In this document: one piece after another, positions 44,613 to 54,175 of the stretch
How positions within the stretch are numbered: position 1 is the first letter of the stretch
Layout of the letters: every line of letters begins with the position of its first letter
From: JBFLYH01 sp964630235
GTDB lineage: Bacteria; Oederibacteriota; JAAXVQ01; JAUVAV01
DNA: 64,000 bases
Reading direction: 5' to 3'
Assembly (NCBI GenBank): GCA_964630235.1
Contig: CAZVUO010000002.1
Location: 62,001 to 126,000, forward strand
Made by a program: the position numbers and the translations under genes
Notes under the pieces: generated by a model
What the model was told of the DNA's origin: nothing
The model's database searches: none
Seen by the model: only the letters and a program-made list of their open reading frames with translations

Positions 44613-44706
44613 AAAATGAACCAAGAACATGCAAACCAAGGCATCTAGAATCTTAAATGTATCCTTGGTTCATTTAAATGCGACATGGTTCATTTGTGGT
44701 TCATTT
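44613..44706. promoter_or_regulatory. AATGAACCA repeat cluster upstream of the DUF1998 helicase gene
   Basis: On the plus strand, AAAATGAACCAAG (44613-44625) is inverted relative to CTTGGTTCATTT (44664-44675), and TGGTTCATTT recurs at 44686-44695 and 44697-44706. ACCAAGG (44635-44641) can also pair with CCTTGGT (44663-44669). Four 10-bp sites lie in one intergenic interval, the last overlapping the stop of the AlbA_2 gene. It looks like an operator array or a switchable leader hairpin. Confidence 0.6.
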
Positions 44707-46431
44707 CTGCTTTTTGCCCTTTTTCTTCACTTTCAACGCCGGGCCAGGCACATAGCGGGCTCCCCTGCCCCGCCCTTCCAACCGCGCTAAATCCTCTAAT
44801 TTCAAGGCTCTCATCAAACGGATGGCTTCGCTGCGGGAGGTTTTCGCCAGCCTGCGGATATCCTCGTTGGTCAGGCTGCCTCTCTCGGCCAGTACTGCTT
44901 CTACGCGCAGGCGTACAGATTCCTTGTCCAGGGAAAAATCCATGTCCGTGGCATGGCTGCCGCGCAAATCATCAGAATAAGGTGAGGTGTAGCAATATTC
45001 GGCGGCTTTTCCCCGGCCGCGCACTTCAAAGTAGCCTTGTTCCCGCAAGTCCGCCAACCGCGCGGCAGCCTGGTCTTCGGGCAATTGCAGCGCTTCAGCA
45101 GCAGATCTCCGTTCCAGGCGGCCGCGCTCCAGGCAGGCCCTGAGCAACAGCAACTCGTCTAGGGTGAATTCCCTGCCGCCCTGGCGGATGCGCTCTGCCA
45201 CCATGCGCACGAAAGCCGAATGAACCTTACGCGATAGAATGAGCTTCACATGCGATTCATCCGATTCGTAGCGGGGCGCAGGCCGACCGGACCGCAACAT
45301 GGATTCATAGATGCGGTCCACGCCGATGCTTAAACGGTTGACCAGCCCGGCTTTCTGAAGCACATCAGCCAGCAGGGCGTTGCGGTGAACCGAAGGGTGG
45401 CGGAGAATGTTTTTCGGCGTAATCCCGCCTAAAAACCCGCCGGGGTTCGTGATCTCCAACCGGTTCGGATGCAGGGCGATGATCACAGCTTGGCGCTGAA
45501 AATAATCGCGGTGCACCACGGCATTCAAGGCCGCTTCGCGCAGGACCGGCCAGTCAAAATCTAAAACCGACGTCTCGCGGAAGCCTTTTTCCTCCTGCAC
45601 CACTGTAGTCATGAGATGCGGCTCCAGCAAGCGGCGCAGGGCGTCCAACACACTAAGCAATGGACCTTTCATATCCTCGCGTTGGATATATTTGGTGTGG
45701 TCCGCGAATCTGACAAAGGTTACCTCGTGCTGTGGGCAGAAGCGGGCGATCGCCAGCGGCGTGCCAAGCAGTAAAACGGCGCTGAAAGATATTTGCTGTC
45801 CATGGATCAGACCGAGATTGGACAGCAGCTCCTCGTCTGAAAGTGGCTTCGTTTCAGCCTGTCCGCCCTCGGTTTCGAGATTGCGGCGGAAGGTGCGGAT
45901 GGTGTCGCCGTCCAGGTCGCTGAGCGAGGCGTCAGCCATGATCTCCGCGCTCGGGTCGCGCAGACGACTGGCTTGGGAGAGCTGCACGAGTTGAGAGCCG
46001 GTCATGGGGCGGCTTTCCTTACCCATCCTGATCTTGCAAACACCTTCGGTCGTCGTATGCGGCGGGAGGCCCCTGGGCACATGAACAACTAGAACCCTGC
46101 CCTCGGGTTCTGAAAGCTCCTCGATTTCCACCAATATGGACGGGTCGGTTCCCTGATGAATCTGGCTGCGAAGATCATCAGCGTTCACATTCCCCACGCC
46201 GTGCACGGCCTCGGCGCGGCTGCGCTTGCGGTCTGAAATGCCCAATAATATCTCGCCGCCATTCCGGTTGGCCAGGGCCACCACAGCCTCCCGCAATTCC
46301 CTCACCTGGCTATGAAAAGCGGCGGGCCGGGGTTCCCAAGGCTTGATTTCCAAGTCCTCGGATTCTAGGGCGTCGGCCGGTTCGCCATCGAGCCTTTTTA
46401 ATAGTAGTTTGATTTCGTTTATTGTTTTCAT
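44701..46431 (-). CDS. AlbA_2 / divergent ATPase / winged-helix protein (putative regulator)
   Basis: A 576-residue protein. The N-terminal AlbA_2 (SLFN-like) domain has REAVVALANRNGGEILLGIS and GLPPHTTTEGVCKIRMGKES. A HATPase_c_4-type domain follows with LREAALNAVVHRDYFQRQAV, LEITNPGGFLGGIT and NRLSIGVDRIYESMLRSG. The last 200 residues hold two winged-helix segments and a Lys-rich tail. The family is usually annotated as transcriptional regulators or putative DNA-binding proteins. Here it sits between the methyltransferase (60-nt gap) and the DUF1998 helicase genes, so it probably regulates or serves as a component of the same system. The helicase-proximal operator-like repeats overlap its 3' end. 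Confidence 0.88.
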   Translation of the reverse strand: MKTINEIKLLLKRLDGEPADALESEDLEIKPWEPRPAAFHSQVRELREAVVALANRNGGEILLGISDRKRSRAEAVHGVGNVNADDLRSQIHQGTDPSILVEIEELSEPEGRVLVVHVPRGLPPHTTTEGVCKIRMGKESRPMTGSQLVQLSQASRLRDPSAEIMADASLSDLDGDTIRTFRRNLETEGGQAETKPLSDEELLSNLGLIHGQQISFSAVLLLGTPLAIARFCPQHEVTFVRFADHTKYIQREDMKGPLLSVLDALRRLLEPHLMTTVVQEEKGFRETSVLDFDWPVLREAALNAVVHRDYFQRQAVIIALHPNRLEITNPGGFLGGITPKNILRHPSVHRNALLADVLQKAGLVNRLSIGVDRIYESMLRSGRPAPRYESDESHVKLILSRKVHSAFVRMVAERIRQGGREFTLDELLLLRACLERGRLERRSAAEALQLPEDQAAARLADLREQGYFEVRGRGKAAEYCYTSPYSDDLRGSHATDMDFSLDKESVRLRVEAVLAERGSLTNEDIRRLAKTSRSEAIRLMRALKLEDLARLEGRGRGARYVPGPALKVKKKGKKQK

Positions 46432-46491
46432 TTAATTGAATGGTAGCACATTAACATTAATGAGTCAACATTCATTTATGGTTTCTAGCTT

Positions 46492-49400
46492 TTATAGGTT
46501 GGCGCGCAGAAACCTGAAGAATTCGGGCCTTTTCCTCTCCTGAACCGGGAAGGCGTCGAGCATAGCCTTAAGGTCGGACTTTTTCAGGCCATATGCCTTG
46601 GCGACCTCAATATTCGCCTCCAGCAGTTTGAGCCAATGCTTCTCGTCACCCGTGATATGCAATTCATTACCTCCAGCTGATCTTGTTTTGATGCGCGTGG
46701 TCGGCAGTTCCCCGGGTAATGGCATCCTGGAAAGGTAAGTGAAACTAAGGTGTGTGCCGGCGGTTCTGAACCGCAAAGTGTAATCAAAAACCATCGAATT
46801 TAAAATGGCGGCGATACCGTCCTCGGCCACATCCGCCGCGAGGCCGGATAGGGTATGTCCAAAGCACGACTCCTCCGGCAGCACGGCCGCGATGCAGGTG
46901 CGCTCGTCGGTATTCCTAGCAATGTCGCGGAACACCATTTTTTTCCCCGGTTCCGGTTTGCGCTTGGTTTGCTCCGCGACCTCCAAATTGACCCAGCGTT
47001 CGATGGGTTTGGTGTCCACGAGGAACTGGTCAATATGCTTGCCTTCATACAAAGGCCAAAATCCTTTCTTGGACATACGCTCGCGGGTCTCGGCAAAGTT
47101 ATCATACTCCCGGCCCAGCACGTGCTTGACTGTGTAGAGCTTGCCATTGGCCATGGTCCAGAGGTCTTTGTCATTGGTCATGTGGTATTCGTTATAAAAT
47201 CGCACATTCCATGTGCCCTCGCCTTTATCCCCCAACAGCGGCCGGCCCTGATACATTTTCCCAATGATCTCCTGATCCTTGGCTGTTCTGAATTCCAAGA
47301 AAGCCAGGGTGCCTGGAGACAGCTGCTCCAACTCTTCACGCTTGATCCACACGGCCCAGGGTTGCGGTTTGGCCTCGATCAGTTCCTCCAAGTCATGGCG
47401 CATGAAAGCGGCGGGGAAACCGCTGTCGTCTGGTTCGGCTTTTGCAAAGACCATACTGACGAATTTAAACCGCGAATCTATCGGGAAGATCTTCTCGCGA
47501 TTCTCAAACGCATAGAATCTCCCAATCCGCGCCTGTTCCACCAAGAGATGCCTGATGCCAGTGCATCCTTCATTGTTATAAATGGCTGAAGGCACAATGA
47601 GCCCTGCTCGGCTGCCTGGCTTGAGCACGCGCCAAGCTCTTTCCACGAAAAAGCGGAACAGGTCAGGATCACCGCTCGTGCTCTTCCCCTCGATCTTCCA
47701 ATCTTGATACTTGAAATCCCCGCCCTGTTTCATGCTTGCGGCCAGGATCTTTAGCCGGTTCTCATAGTCCTTGAATTCCTTTTCCAGAACTTGGTTTTCC
47801 CTTTGCAGTTCCCGGATGCGCGCATCCAGCTCCCCGCCCACAAACGCGCGGATCAGCACATCATGTTTTGAATAAAACTCCTTCTTGTCCGGCTTGACTT
47901 TTTCCCACGGCGGATTACCCAGCACAACGTCAAATCCCGGCGCTTCATTTTCAATAAACAGCTCAGGGAACTCCAGTTCCCAGTGAAAAAATCGCTCGCG
48001 CGCAATCACGGCTTTGAACGCTTCGGCCCAGGGTTGTTTGTCTATAATTATGGTCAGTTCGTCCGGTTTCTCTAGCAGGGATAGGTAGGTTTCCCATTGC
48101 TCCCAGATCTTCGGGATAAAAGCCGAGGCACAGCGCAAGTTGAAAAGTAGTTTGGCGCCGGCCATGACCCGCTCAGCCTCTGCCAATTGCCGCGCCTTGA
48201 ATTCCAATTCCTCAATGCTCTCAGGCTTGAGCTCGCCGCCGGGTTCGTCAATTTGCCGCCGTAATTTGGCAGCCTGTCTGACCTGAGGCCTGACTTTCTC
48301 GGCAAATATGCCCGGCTGAACGCTGAACAGGTCGCGTTCTCTCTGATTTGCCATGGCTTCAAGGGGCGGCCGCTCCAAATTTACCAGCCAGGTACCCAGC
48401 AAACTATTGCCCAAGCGGATATGGTGCTGGAAAAAGGTCAGGGGCCGGTCACCGGCCAGACTCTCGATCCACAAGGCCACCTGCGCCAGCTTGACTGCCG
48501 TGGGATTTGCGTCCACGCCGAACAAGCAACGCTCGGCAATGCGGCGCTTGCACCAGGCCCTGGCCTCATCCCCCGCAGCCCGGCTCGTTTGGTCCGAGGC
48601 CTTGGGGTCCGAATTCTTCCAAATCTCAGGCTTGCTAAATTCAGGCGGGCATTTGCCCTCATATTTTTTCCAATACGCCTGATGCAATTCCTGCCCCATC
48701 ACGCGCATGGCTTCTACCAAAAAATGGCCGGAACCGCAGGCAGGGTCCAACACCTTCAGGGCCTCTATCTCTTCGGGTGATTTCCCCTGTATTTGCGGCA
48801 GGAGCGCATGCCGGATCAGGTCCTGCACCAGTTCCAAAGGTGTGTAGAAGGAACCTGTGCCCTTGCGGCTTGCACCAGGGACAAAATAGAATCGGCCTGG
48901 CTCGAAGCGCCGGATGAGCTTGACCGCGCTTCCCTTGGGCAAGGACTTTTCCGCGTCTTCTTCCCGATCTTCTTCCCCGGCCGCCGCCTCGTCCTGCTCT
49001 TCCTCGTCCGTCTCCTCTTCGGCAGCAGCGTCAATGTGCAGATTCTCCAGCGAGGTGTTGGTTAGCAGGGCTATGTCACCTTCTAGCTTCAAGTCCTTTT
49101 CCCTGCACAAACGCGCAAGTTCGCTGTCCTTGAGGGCCAGTTCCCGGCCCTGCACCCTGGCTTCCAGCACGATCGTGTCAGCCAGGCGCGGCTCGTGCTC
49201 CAGCAGTCCTTCATAAACCGCGCCCAGGCTTTCAATGTCCAGCTCCTGGAAAGCAATCCGCTCCCTGCCAATGCCCGGTTTTCCGGGCAGGGCCGCCAAA
49301 TGCAGCAGTACCTGGCTGGAGATATCATCCGGCAGGGCCGCGGTCCGCAAAACCGCGCCTTCCGGGGTTTTCGAACTGAAAAGGTCGCCACCGCGCGGCG

Positions 49401-50445
49401 GGATGTTCTCGCAATCAGGCAGGCTGGGCAAGCCGTGATCGAAAATCGTGAACAAGGCTTTGATCCGCTCCCAGATGCCGCTGGCATTGCCAGCTGGTTC
49501 CTCCAGTTGCCGTAAAAGGTCATCCACCAAACCCTGGAGACTGTATGAACCTTGATACAAAATATGCTTCTGCAAGCGGGAGTCCCGCGCCTCGGCGTAC
49601 AGGATGAAGAGAAGGCGGTAAAGCGCGATCAGGGCGGCGTCCCGGGCAAGCAAAAGTCCGGATTCAGGCAGACTCTCCGCGGCGGAAGGCAAACCGAGTT
49701 GAGAGCGGATCTCCCCTGCGGCTCTTTCATCTTCCAGCAGGCCTTGGATCAGTATCTCGGCGGCTAGAAACACCGAGTGTTTGAGCTGTGAGCCGACATT
49801 TTGCGCAAAACGGCGGCTTTCCTCTTCCACGAGCTTGATCTGCGATTTGCCGTCCTGCGTGGGGAAAAAACTCCGGGCATGAAAGAGCTTGAGAAAAGCG
49901 GCAAAGGATTCCGGGTCCTCATCCTGGTCCAGGGCTTCCAGGTCCGCTTCTAGGTAAGCATGGCTTGGGCCGTCGCCCTCGGCCCTGACGAGACGGAACT
50001 TTTCGCCCGTGCAGAGAAAGCCATGCTCCAGGTCGGCCATGGCCATAGCTTTGCGAAGGCGGCGCAGGGGTTGGGAGTTGCCCCGCCCTTCTTCAGGATC
50101 CTCATCCCAAGCTCCGCACCATGCCATGAGCAGCGGCTTCTTTCCTGCCTCTTCATCGGCCGCGGATACAAAAAGCTTGTGAACCTGGTTTTCACCAGCG
50201 CCCAAGTGAAATCCCAAAACATCGGCTAGAAAATACCGCAAAAACCGCTCCCGGGTTTCATCTACTGAGCCCGCGCCGCGGCCAGTTAGCCGGGAGCGCA
50301 TGAAGCGGAACTTCCGGTAGGCAATGTCTGTCTCCCGGTCTGAAAGCGCGTGCTTGCGTCCCCGACCCGTGCCGCGGCCGAAGACCGCCCCGAGATAATA
50401 ATCGGAAAAGAAACCTCTGGCGTTCCGGATATGCTTGAAACTCAT
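46492..50445 (-). CDS. Eco57I-type N6-adenine DNA methyltransferase (DrmMI-like)
   Basis: A 1317-residue gamma-class adenine methyltransferase. SAM-binding motif I is LDPACGSGHFLVEAM, preceded by GSFYTPLELVQDLIR. LFGVDANPTAVKLAQVALWI follows, and the catalytic motif IV is FDVVLGNPPWEKV. Long N-terminal and C-terminal regions probably supply DNA recognition. No endonuclease motif is evident in the N-terminal 450 residues, but a cryptic one cannot be excluded. Size, motifs and position match the methylase of class 1 DISARM, which marks host DNA. The ATG overlaps the stop of the upstream helicase (TAATG), indicating translational coupling. Its start is fixed by that overlap. Confidence 0.93.
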   Translation of the reverse strand: MSFKHIRNARGFFSDYYLGAVFGRGTGRGRKHALSDRETDIAYRKFRFMRSRLTGRGAGSVDETRERFLRYFLADVLGFHLGAGENQVHKLFVSAADEEAGKKPLLMAWCGAWDEDPEEGRGNSQPLRRLRKAMAMADLEHGFLCTGEKFRLVRAEGDGPSHAYLEADLEALDQDEDPESFAAFLKLFHARSFFPTQDGKSQIKLVEEESRRFAQNVGSQLKHSVFLAAEILIQGLLEDERAAGEIRSQLGLPSAAESLPESGLLLARDAALIALYRLLFILYAEARDSRLQKHILYQGSYSLQGLVDDLLRQLEEPAGNASGIWERIKALFTIFDHGLPSLPDCENIPPRGGDLFSSKTPEGAVLRTAALPDDISSQVLLHLAALPGKPGIGRERIAFQELDIESLGAVYEGLLEHEPRLADTIVLEARVQGRELALKDSELARLCREKDLKLEGDIALLTNTSLENLHIDAAAEEETDEEEQDEAAAGEEDREEDAEKSLPKGSAVKLIRRFEPGRFYFVPGASRKGTGSFYTPLELVQDLIRHALLPQIQGKSPEEIEALKVLDPACGSGHFLVEAMRVMGQELHQAYWKKYEGKCPPEFSKPEIWKNSDPKASDQTSRAAGDEARAWCKRRIAERCLFGVDANPTAVKLAQVALWIESLAGDRPLTFFQHHIRLGNSLLGTWLVNLERPPLEAMANQRERDLFSVQPGIFAEKVRPQVRQAAKLRRQIDEPGGELKPESIEELEFKARQLAEAERVMAGAKLLFNLRCASAFIPKIWEQWETYLSLLEKPDELTIIIDKQPWAEAFKAVIARERFFHWELEFPELFIENEAPGFDVVLGNPPWEKVKPDKKEFYSKHDVLIRAFVGGELDARIRELQRENQVLEKEFKDYENRLKILAASMKQGGDFKYQDWKIEGKSTSGDPDLFRFFVERAWRVLKPGSRAGLIVPSAIYNNEGCTGIRHLLVEQARIGRFYAFENREKIFPIDSRFKFVSMVFAKAEPDDSGFPAAFMRHDLEELIEAKPQPWAVWIKREELEQLSPGTLAFLEFRTAKDQEIIGKMYQGRPLLGDKGEGTWNVRFYNEYHMTNDKDLWTMANGKLYTVKHVLGREYDNFAETRERMSKKGFWPLYEGKHIDQFLVDTKPIERWVNLEVAEQTKRKPEPGKKMVFRDIARNTDERTCIAAVLPEESCFGHTLSGLAADVAEDGIAAILNSMVFDYTLRFRTAGTHLSFTYLSRMPLPGELPTTRIKTRSAGGNELHITGDEKHWLKLLEANIEVAKAYGLKKSDLKAMLDAFPVQERKRPEFFRFLRANL

Positions 50446-53400
50446 TATTGATTCTCGGGAACCAAGAATAGCGCACCCAAAGGCTGGGGCTCGCCTGCGG
50501 CTTCAACTTTTTCGAAGCGTTTGATTTCCTCGCGGCGCTGTTCCATCAAACGCTTGACTTCCTCTCTGCGTTTATCGAAATTCGATTGCCGAAAGCTCTC
50601 ACTGGTAAAAAGAGTCGTCTGTCCTGTATCTAGATCTATCTTGCCTGAAGCTAGTTCCTCCTGCCGCCGGATTTCCTCCAGGCGGCCTTGCAAGTCCTGT
50701 TCGGCGTCTGCTAAAAGAAGAACCGACCTTTGTTTATGGTTCTCAGCCACAATCTGCACTTCTTGGTCCAATTCCCGACGGGCCGAAGCCAGCGCCAGGT
50801 CCAATAGTTTCCCGAACTCGGGTGAAAATAACCTTTCGACTACCGCAGCTTGAACTTCTCCTGGATGTGCCTGCCAATCCATCCATGACCGCGCCTGTTC
50901 GGTGTTTCCGATGATCCGATTGTCCAAACCGATGCGGACGGGTATCAGACGTTCGAGAACTGAATCCCCGGCACGAACACCTGCCAAAAAGGTAAAGATG
51001 ACGGATGACGGCTCTTTGGCCGGAACCCGGCGATAAGCCAGCCGGCGGGGTGTAATACCCCGCTCCTGTTCATATACCTGAATGAAACGCGCTCGCGCCT
51101 GCCTGGCCGCAGCTTGCACTAATACATGTCCCGAATGAATGAATTCGACTACGTGCGCCTTGCTGTTCAGGGCCACTGAACGCCGAAAGGTTGCCTGCGA
51201 GTACACATCCGCCACGCCGGCCGCGCGCAGGATTCTAGGGACTTGAATGCGATACAACCCTTCCTCTAGCACCTGCATGGCAGGCCCGAGCAGGCCGGCC
51301 ATCAGCTTTTCCAGTTTGAGGTCATCGGCCAGCAACTGGCTAGAATGCGAGAGCATTCGATTGAGCTCTTCGGCTTCATCTTCCAATCCAGCCTCGGCTA
51401 GTAGGAACGGCTGGACATGAGTGATGAAGTCCTGTGTGCGGTCCTCGAACAAGCTTACCAATTGGTCTCCAGCTGCCCGGGCGTCCTCCTCATCGCCGCC
51501 GAGAGTCACTAAACCGCCGGATAGGCTGTCCGTGCCCTGCAGGATGCCGAGCATGTCCGGTGTGGAGACCCGATCCGCCCGCATTTGTTCGATTTTTTCG
51601 ACTAGTCTGTGCAGCACCCCGTCTTCGGCGCTGTGTGGGTAATAAAGATAACGGATCTGCGGCGGTCGAGTTTGCCCATAGCGGTCCACCCGGCCGTTCC
51701 GCTGTTCCATGCGGTTCGGATTCCAAGGCAGCTCCACATGGAAGATCCAGCGGCAATGACGCTGAAGATTAAGGCCTTCCGAGGCCGCGTCCGTGGCCAA
51801 TAGAATCCGTGTGCCGGATTTTTCAAAAGCCTCCTGCACCTTGGCCCTCCCCCGCCCGCTCATACCGCCCCGCAATACCACAGCCTGATTCGCCAAGTCC
51901 GGGCTGGCTTGTAGTGCGGATTTAACCGCATCCAATGTGTCCGCGTATTCTGTAAAAACAATCACTTTTTCAGCCGGATCCTCGAGAACCCCGCGGATTT
52001 GGCTCAGTAGGGTTTCGATCTTGGGGTCCTTAGCCGGCAGGCCGGCCAGCAGTTTTTTCAAGGCGTTCAACTTGGAGATCTCGGTTTTCCTACGCCGTTC
52101 TTCCTTGGGAATCGCAGATTGCACCAACTGTCTCATGATCCTCTCACTGGTTTGCTCGCTCATGGGCAGGTCTGCTTGTAATTCCCGCAATTCGGCTTTT
52201 TCCGGCGGCTGAGCCTCTGCCCTGCCCTTCAAGGCCTCTAGCCGCTGATGGATCGTTTTCCCCAGGGCGTATCGGCTGGATGAGGCCCTTTTTTTAATGA
52301 TCTGCATGGCAAAGGTCACTAGGTCCGCGTCCTCGCTGCCCTCTGCCTGCTTGGCGGTCCGGGCGCAATATGTGGACACGTTTTCCAAAAGCTCGCGCTC
52401 TTTCCCACTCACTACCACGGGAATCCCCTCCACTTTGCGCAAGGGAAACACCGGAACTTGCCTGCCCTGATCATCCGTTTTGGAAATCTGGCTTTTCAGC
52501 CTGCGCACCATGGCTGCAGACACCCGCCGCGCCCTGGCAGCCAGTTCGCCGGTCAGGGAAATACCAGGTTCGACCAGTTCCAGGAGGGAATAAAAAGAAT
52601 GGACATAACCGTTGTGCGGTGTGGCGGTGAGCAGAAGCAAGCCGTGACATTTCTCGGCGAGTTTCCTACCCAGGCGAGTGCGCTGGGTGGAATAGGGGTT
52701 GGACGGCGAGCCCGCTAGGCTTAGGCCATGTGCCTCATCCACAATGGCCAGGTCCCAGCGCGACCGCAACGCACGGTGGTGCACTGTTTCCTTCTTTAGA
52801 TAATCCACGGAAGTAATGATCCGCGGCAGCACATCCCAGGGATTAACCCCTGCGGGCAGGCTGGTTTGCACCCTGGCCAGTCCGGCTGCATTTTCGATCA
52901 GCGTGAACTCGAGGTTGAACCGCTCCTCCATTTCCTCCTGCCACTGCAGCATCAGGCCGGATGGAACCACCAGCAGGACGCGTCCGGCCCTTTTGCGTGC
53001 CATCAGCTCCAGCAGGACTAGCCCAGCTTCCACGGTTTTGCCCAGCCCAACATCATCGGCAATCAGCAACCTGGGCCGGGGCTTGGCCAGGATACGGAGC
53101 ACAGGGGCAAACTGATATGGCTCCAAAGCCACACGACCATGAAGCGCGCCGGAAAAGATATCATCGCTCCGAGTACAAGCTAAAGAGAGCAGTTGGTGCG
53201 CAGTTGACCAAGAAAAATAGGAATCCATACTTCGTGTTTCGAAAAAAAGCCGTTCGGTGGGTAAAGGTTGAGGATCATCAGGAGGTATGGCGACCGAGAG
53301 CTCGCTTGGATCCTTCTCATCCAACGCCGCCAATGTTAACAAGATAGCATTGCGATTGACCACATCATTAATGTTTTCGCACGATTTAATACGCCAAGGC

Positions 53401-53447
53401 CTTGCACGTAAAAAAATACGATCTCCAACATGAAAACTGTTACTCAC
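50445..53447 (-). CDS. SNF2/RapA-type helicase (DrmD-like)
   Basis: A 1000-residue SF2 ATPase of the SNF2/HepA class. Walker A/I is LIADDVGLGKTVEAGLVLLE, DEAH is AIVDEAHGLS, motif III is LLLTATPHNGY, and the C-terminal RecA domain has VIVFTEYADTL, LLATDAASEGLNLQ and RNGRVDRYGQTRPP. The C-terminal 300 residues are helical and Glu/Arg-rich. DISARM class 1 begins with a protein of this type and size (DrmD). It is the first gene of the island and is followed without gap by the methyltransferase. An interspersed promoter-like repeat lies 75 bp upstream. Confidence 0.92.
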   Translation of the reverse strand: MSNSFHVGDRIFLRARPWRIKSCENINDVVNRNAILLTLAALDEKDPSELSVAIPPDDPQPLPTERLFFETRSMDSYFSWSTAHQLLSLACTRSDDIFSGALHGRVALEPYQFAPVLRILAKPRPRLLIADDVGLGKTVEAGLVLLELMARKRAGRVLLVVPSGLMLQWQEEMEERFNLEFTLIENAAGLARVQTSLPAGVNPWDVLPRIITSVDYLKKETVHHRALRSRWDLAIVDEAHGLSLAGSPSNPYSTQRTRLGRKLAEKCHGLLLLTATPHNGYVHSFYSLLELVEPGISLTGELAARARRVSAAMVRRLKSQISKTDDQGRQVPVFPLRKVEGIPVVVSGKERELLENVSTYCARTAKQAEGSEDADLVTFAMQIIKKRASSSRYALGKTIHQRLEALKGRAEAQPPEKAELRELQADLPMSEQTSERIMRQLVQSAIPKEERRRKTEISKLNALKKLLAGLPAKDPKIETLLSQIRGVLEDPAEKVIVFTEYADTLDAVKSALQASPDLANQAVVLRGGMSGRGRAKVQEAFEKSGTRILLATDAASEGLNLQRHCRWIFHVELPWNPNRMEQRNGRVDRYGQTRPPQIRYLYYPHSAEDGVLHRLVEKIEQMRADRVSTPDMLGILQGTDSLSGGLVTLGGDEEDARAAGDQLVSLFEDRTQDFITHVQPFLLAEAGLEDEAEELNRMLSHSSQLLADDLKLEKLMAGLLGPAMQVLEEGLYRIQVPRILRAAGVADVYSQATFRRSVALNSKAHVVEFIHSGHVLVQAAARQARARFIQVYEQERGITPRRLAYRRVPAKEPSSVIFTFLAGVRAGDSVLERLIPVRIGLDNRIIGNTEQARSWMDWQAHPGEVQAAVVERLFSPEFGKLLDLALASARRELDQEVQIVAENHKQRSVLLLADAEQDLQGRLEEIRRQEELASGKIDLDTGQTTLFTSESFRQSNFDKRREEVKRLMEQRREEIKRFEKVEAAGEPQPLGALFLVPENQ

Positions 53448-53521
53448 GAATCCCTCACCTTCAAAAAGTCCCCGGATGTGATTCTAAAGAGCCATTCGGT
53501 GTTGATTAAAGCCCAATCCCC

Positions 53522-53610
53522 TGCCCAATTATTGTGCATTCCGCGATCTTCCCCCGGATTCTACGCCTATTCGTCCCGCTTTGAAAGTGGTTTTGGGATT
53601 TTTTAGGGTG
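53522..53610 (-). promoter_or_regulatory. promoter-like repeat, copy 1 (upstream of the SNF2 helicase)
   Basis: On the minus strand it contains GAATAGGCGTAGAATCCGGG with TAGAAT (53563-53558) as a candidate -10, about 104 nt before the gene start. It shares about 85 bases with 56401-56490 and shorter cores with 55271 and 57284. Confidence 0.6.
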
Positions 53611-53740
53611 GGTTTGGAGGCGAATGATCAAATAAAGGCTTCCTGCATGCCGGAATGACATTGCCGCAAGCGCGGGGGCACTTCACTTATATTACTGAAA
53701 CAAGTCTGGGGTCCTCCAGCCCAGCAGAGGAAGGCGCAGT

Positions 53741-54100
53741 TTATTTTTTCAGCAGCTTCGGCGGGAGCTCGACCGTGAACTTCTCCCCGTTTTCGTTCTC
53801 TACCAGCAGTTTTCCGCCCCGGATCTTAAGGGACGTGATGAACTTCCACTGCACGTCCTCCTCCATATCCGGGTCAATGGTGATGGTATATACCCGGTGG
53901 TCCCACACCATTTGGCCGGTCTTCCGGTCCCAAGCCTGCACCCAGCCCATGGTCTCGAGCGTATTAGGCGCGCGGAACTGCAGCTGGCGGTAGTTTAAGG
54001 GTTTGACCTTAGGCGCTGGGCCCCGTTTGGCCAGGACCGGGGTTGCCAAGCCCAATACAGCAGCGGCTAGTGTGAAAGCAACGGCAAATTTTAGCAGCAT
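53741..54100 (-). CDS. small exported protein, duplicate copy A
   Basis: A 119-residue precursor with a signal peptide (MLLKFAVAFTLAAAVLGLATP, cleavage near VLAKR). The mature basic domain contains YRQLQFRAPNTLETMGWVQA, TGQMVWDHRVYTITIDPDME and KIRGGKLLVENENGEKFTVE, predicted as beta-strands. No family was recognised. The encoded protein is identical to that at 57443-57802, 3.7 kb away. GGAGG precedes the ATG. The beta-rich pattern suggests a small periplasmic or secreted binding protein. Confidence 0.8.
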   Translation of the reverse strand: MLLKFAVAFTLAAAVLGLATPVLAKRGPAPKVKPLNYRQLQFRAPNTLETMGWVQAWDRKTGQMVWDHRVYTITIDPDMEEDVQWKFITSLKIRGGKLLVENENGEKFTVELPPKLLKK

Positions 54101-54175
54101 GTACGAACCTCCTGGGCCTGAGACAGGTCTTTGAGTTCCGGAGGGGTCAAGTTATCAAATTAAGCTTCAGCCCAC

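Noticed and set aside
39300..53447. Calling the island canonical DISARM, BREX or a type I restriction system
   Set aside because: No drmC, PglZ, BrxC or HsdR/S/M set is present; helicase and DUF1998 are fused and a nuclease is attached.
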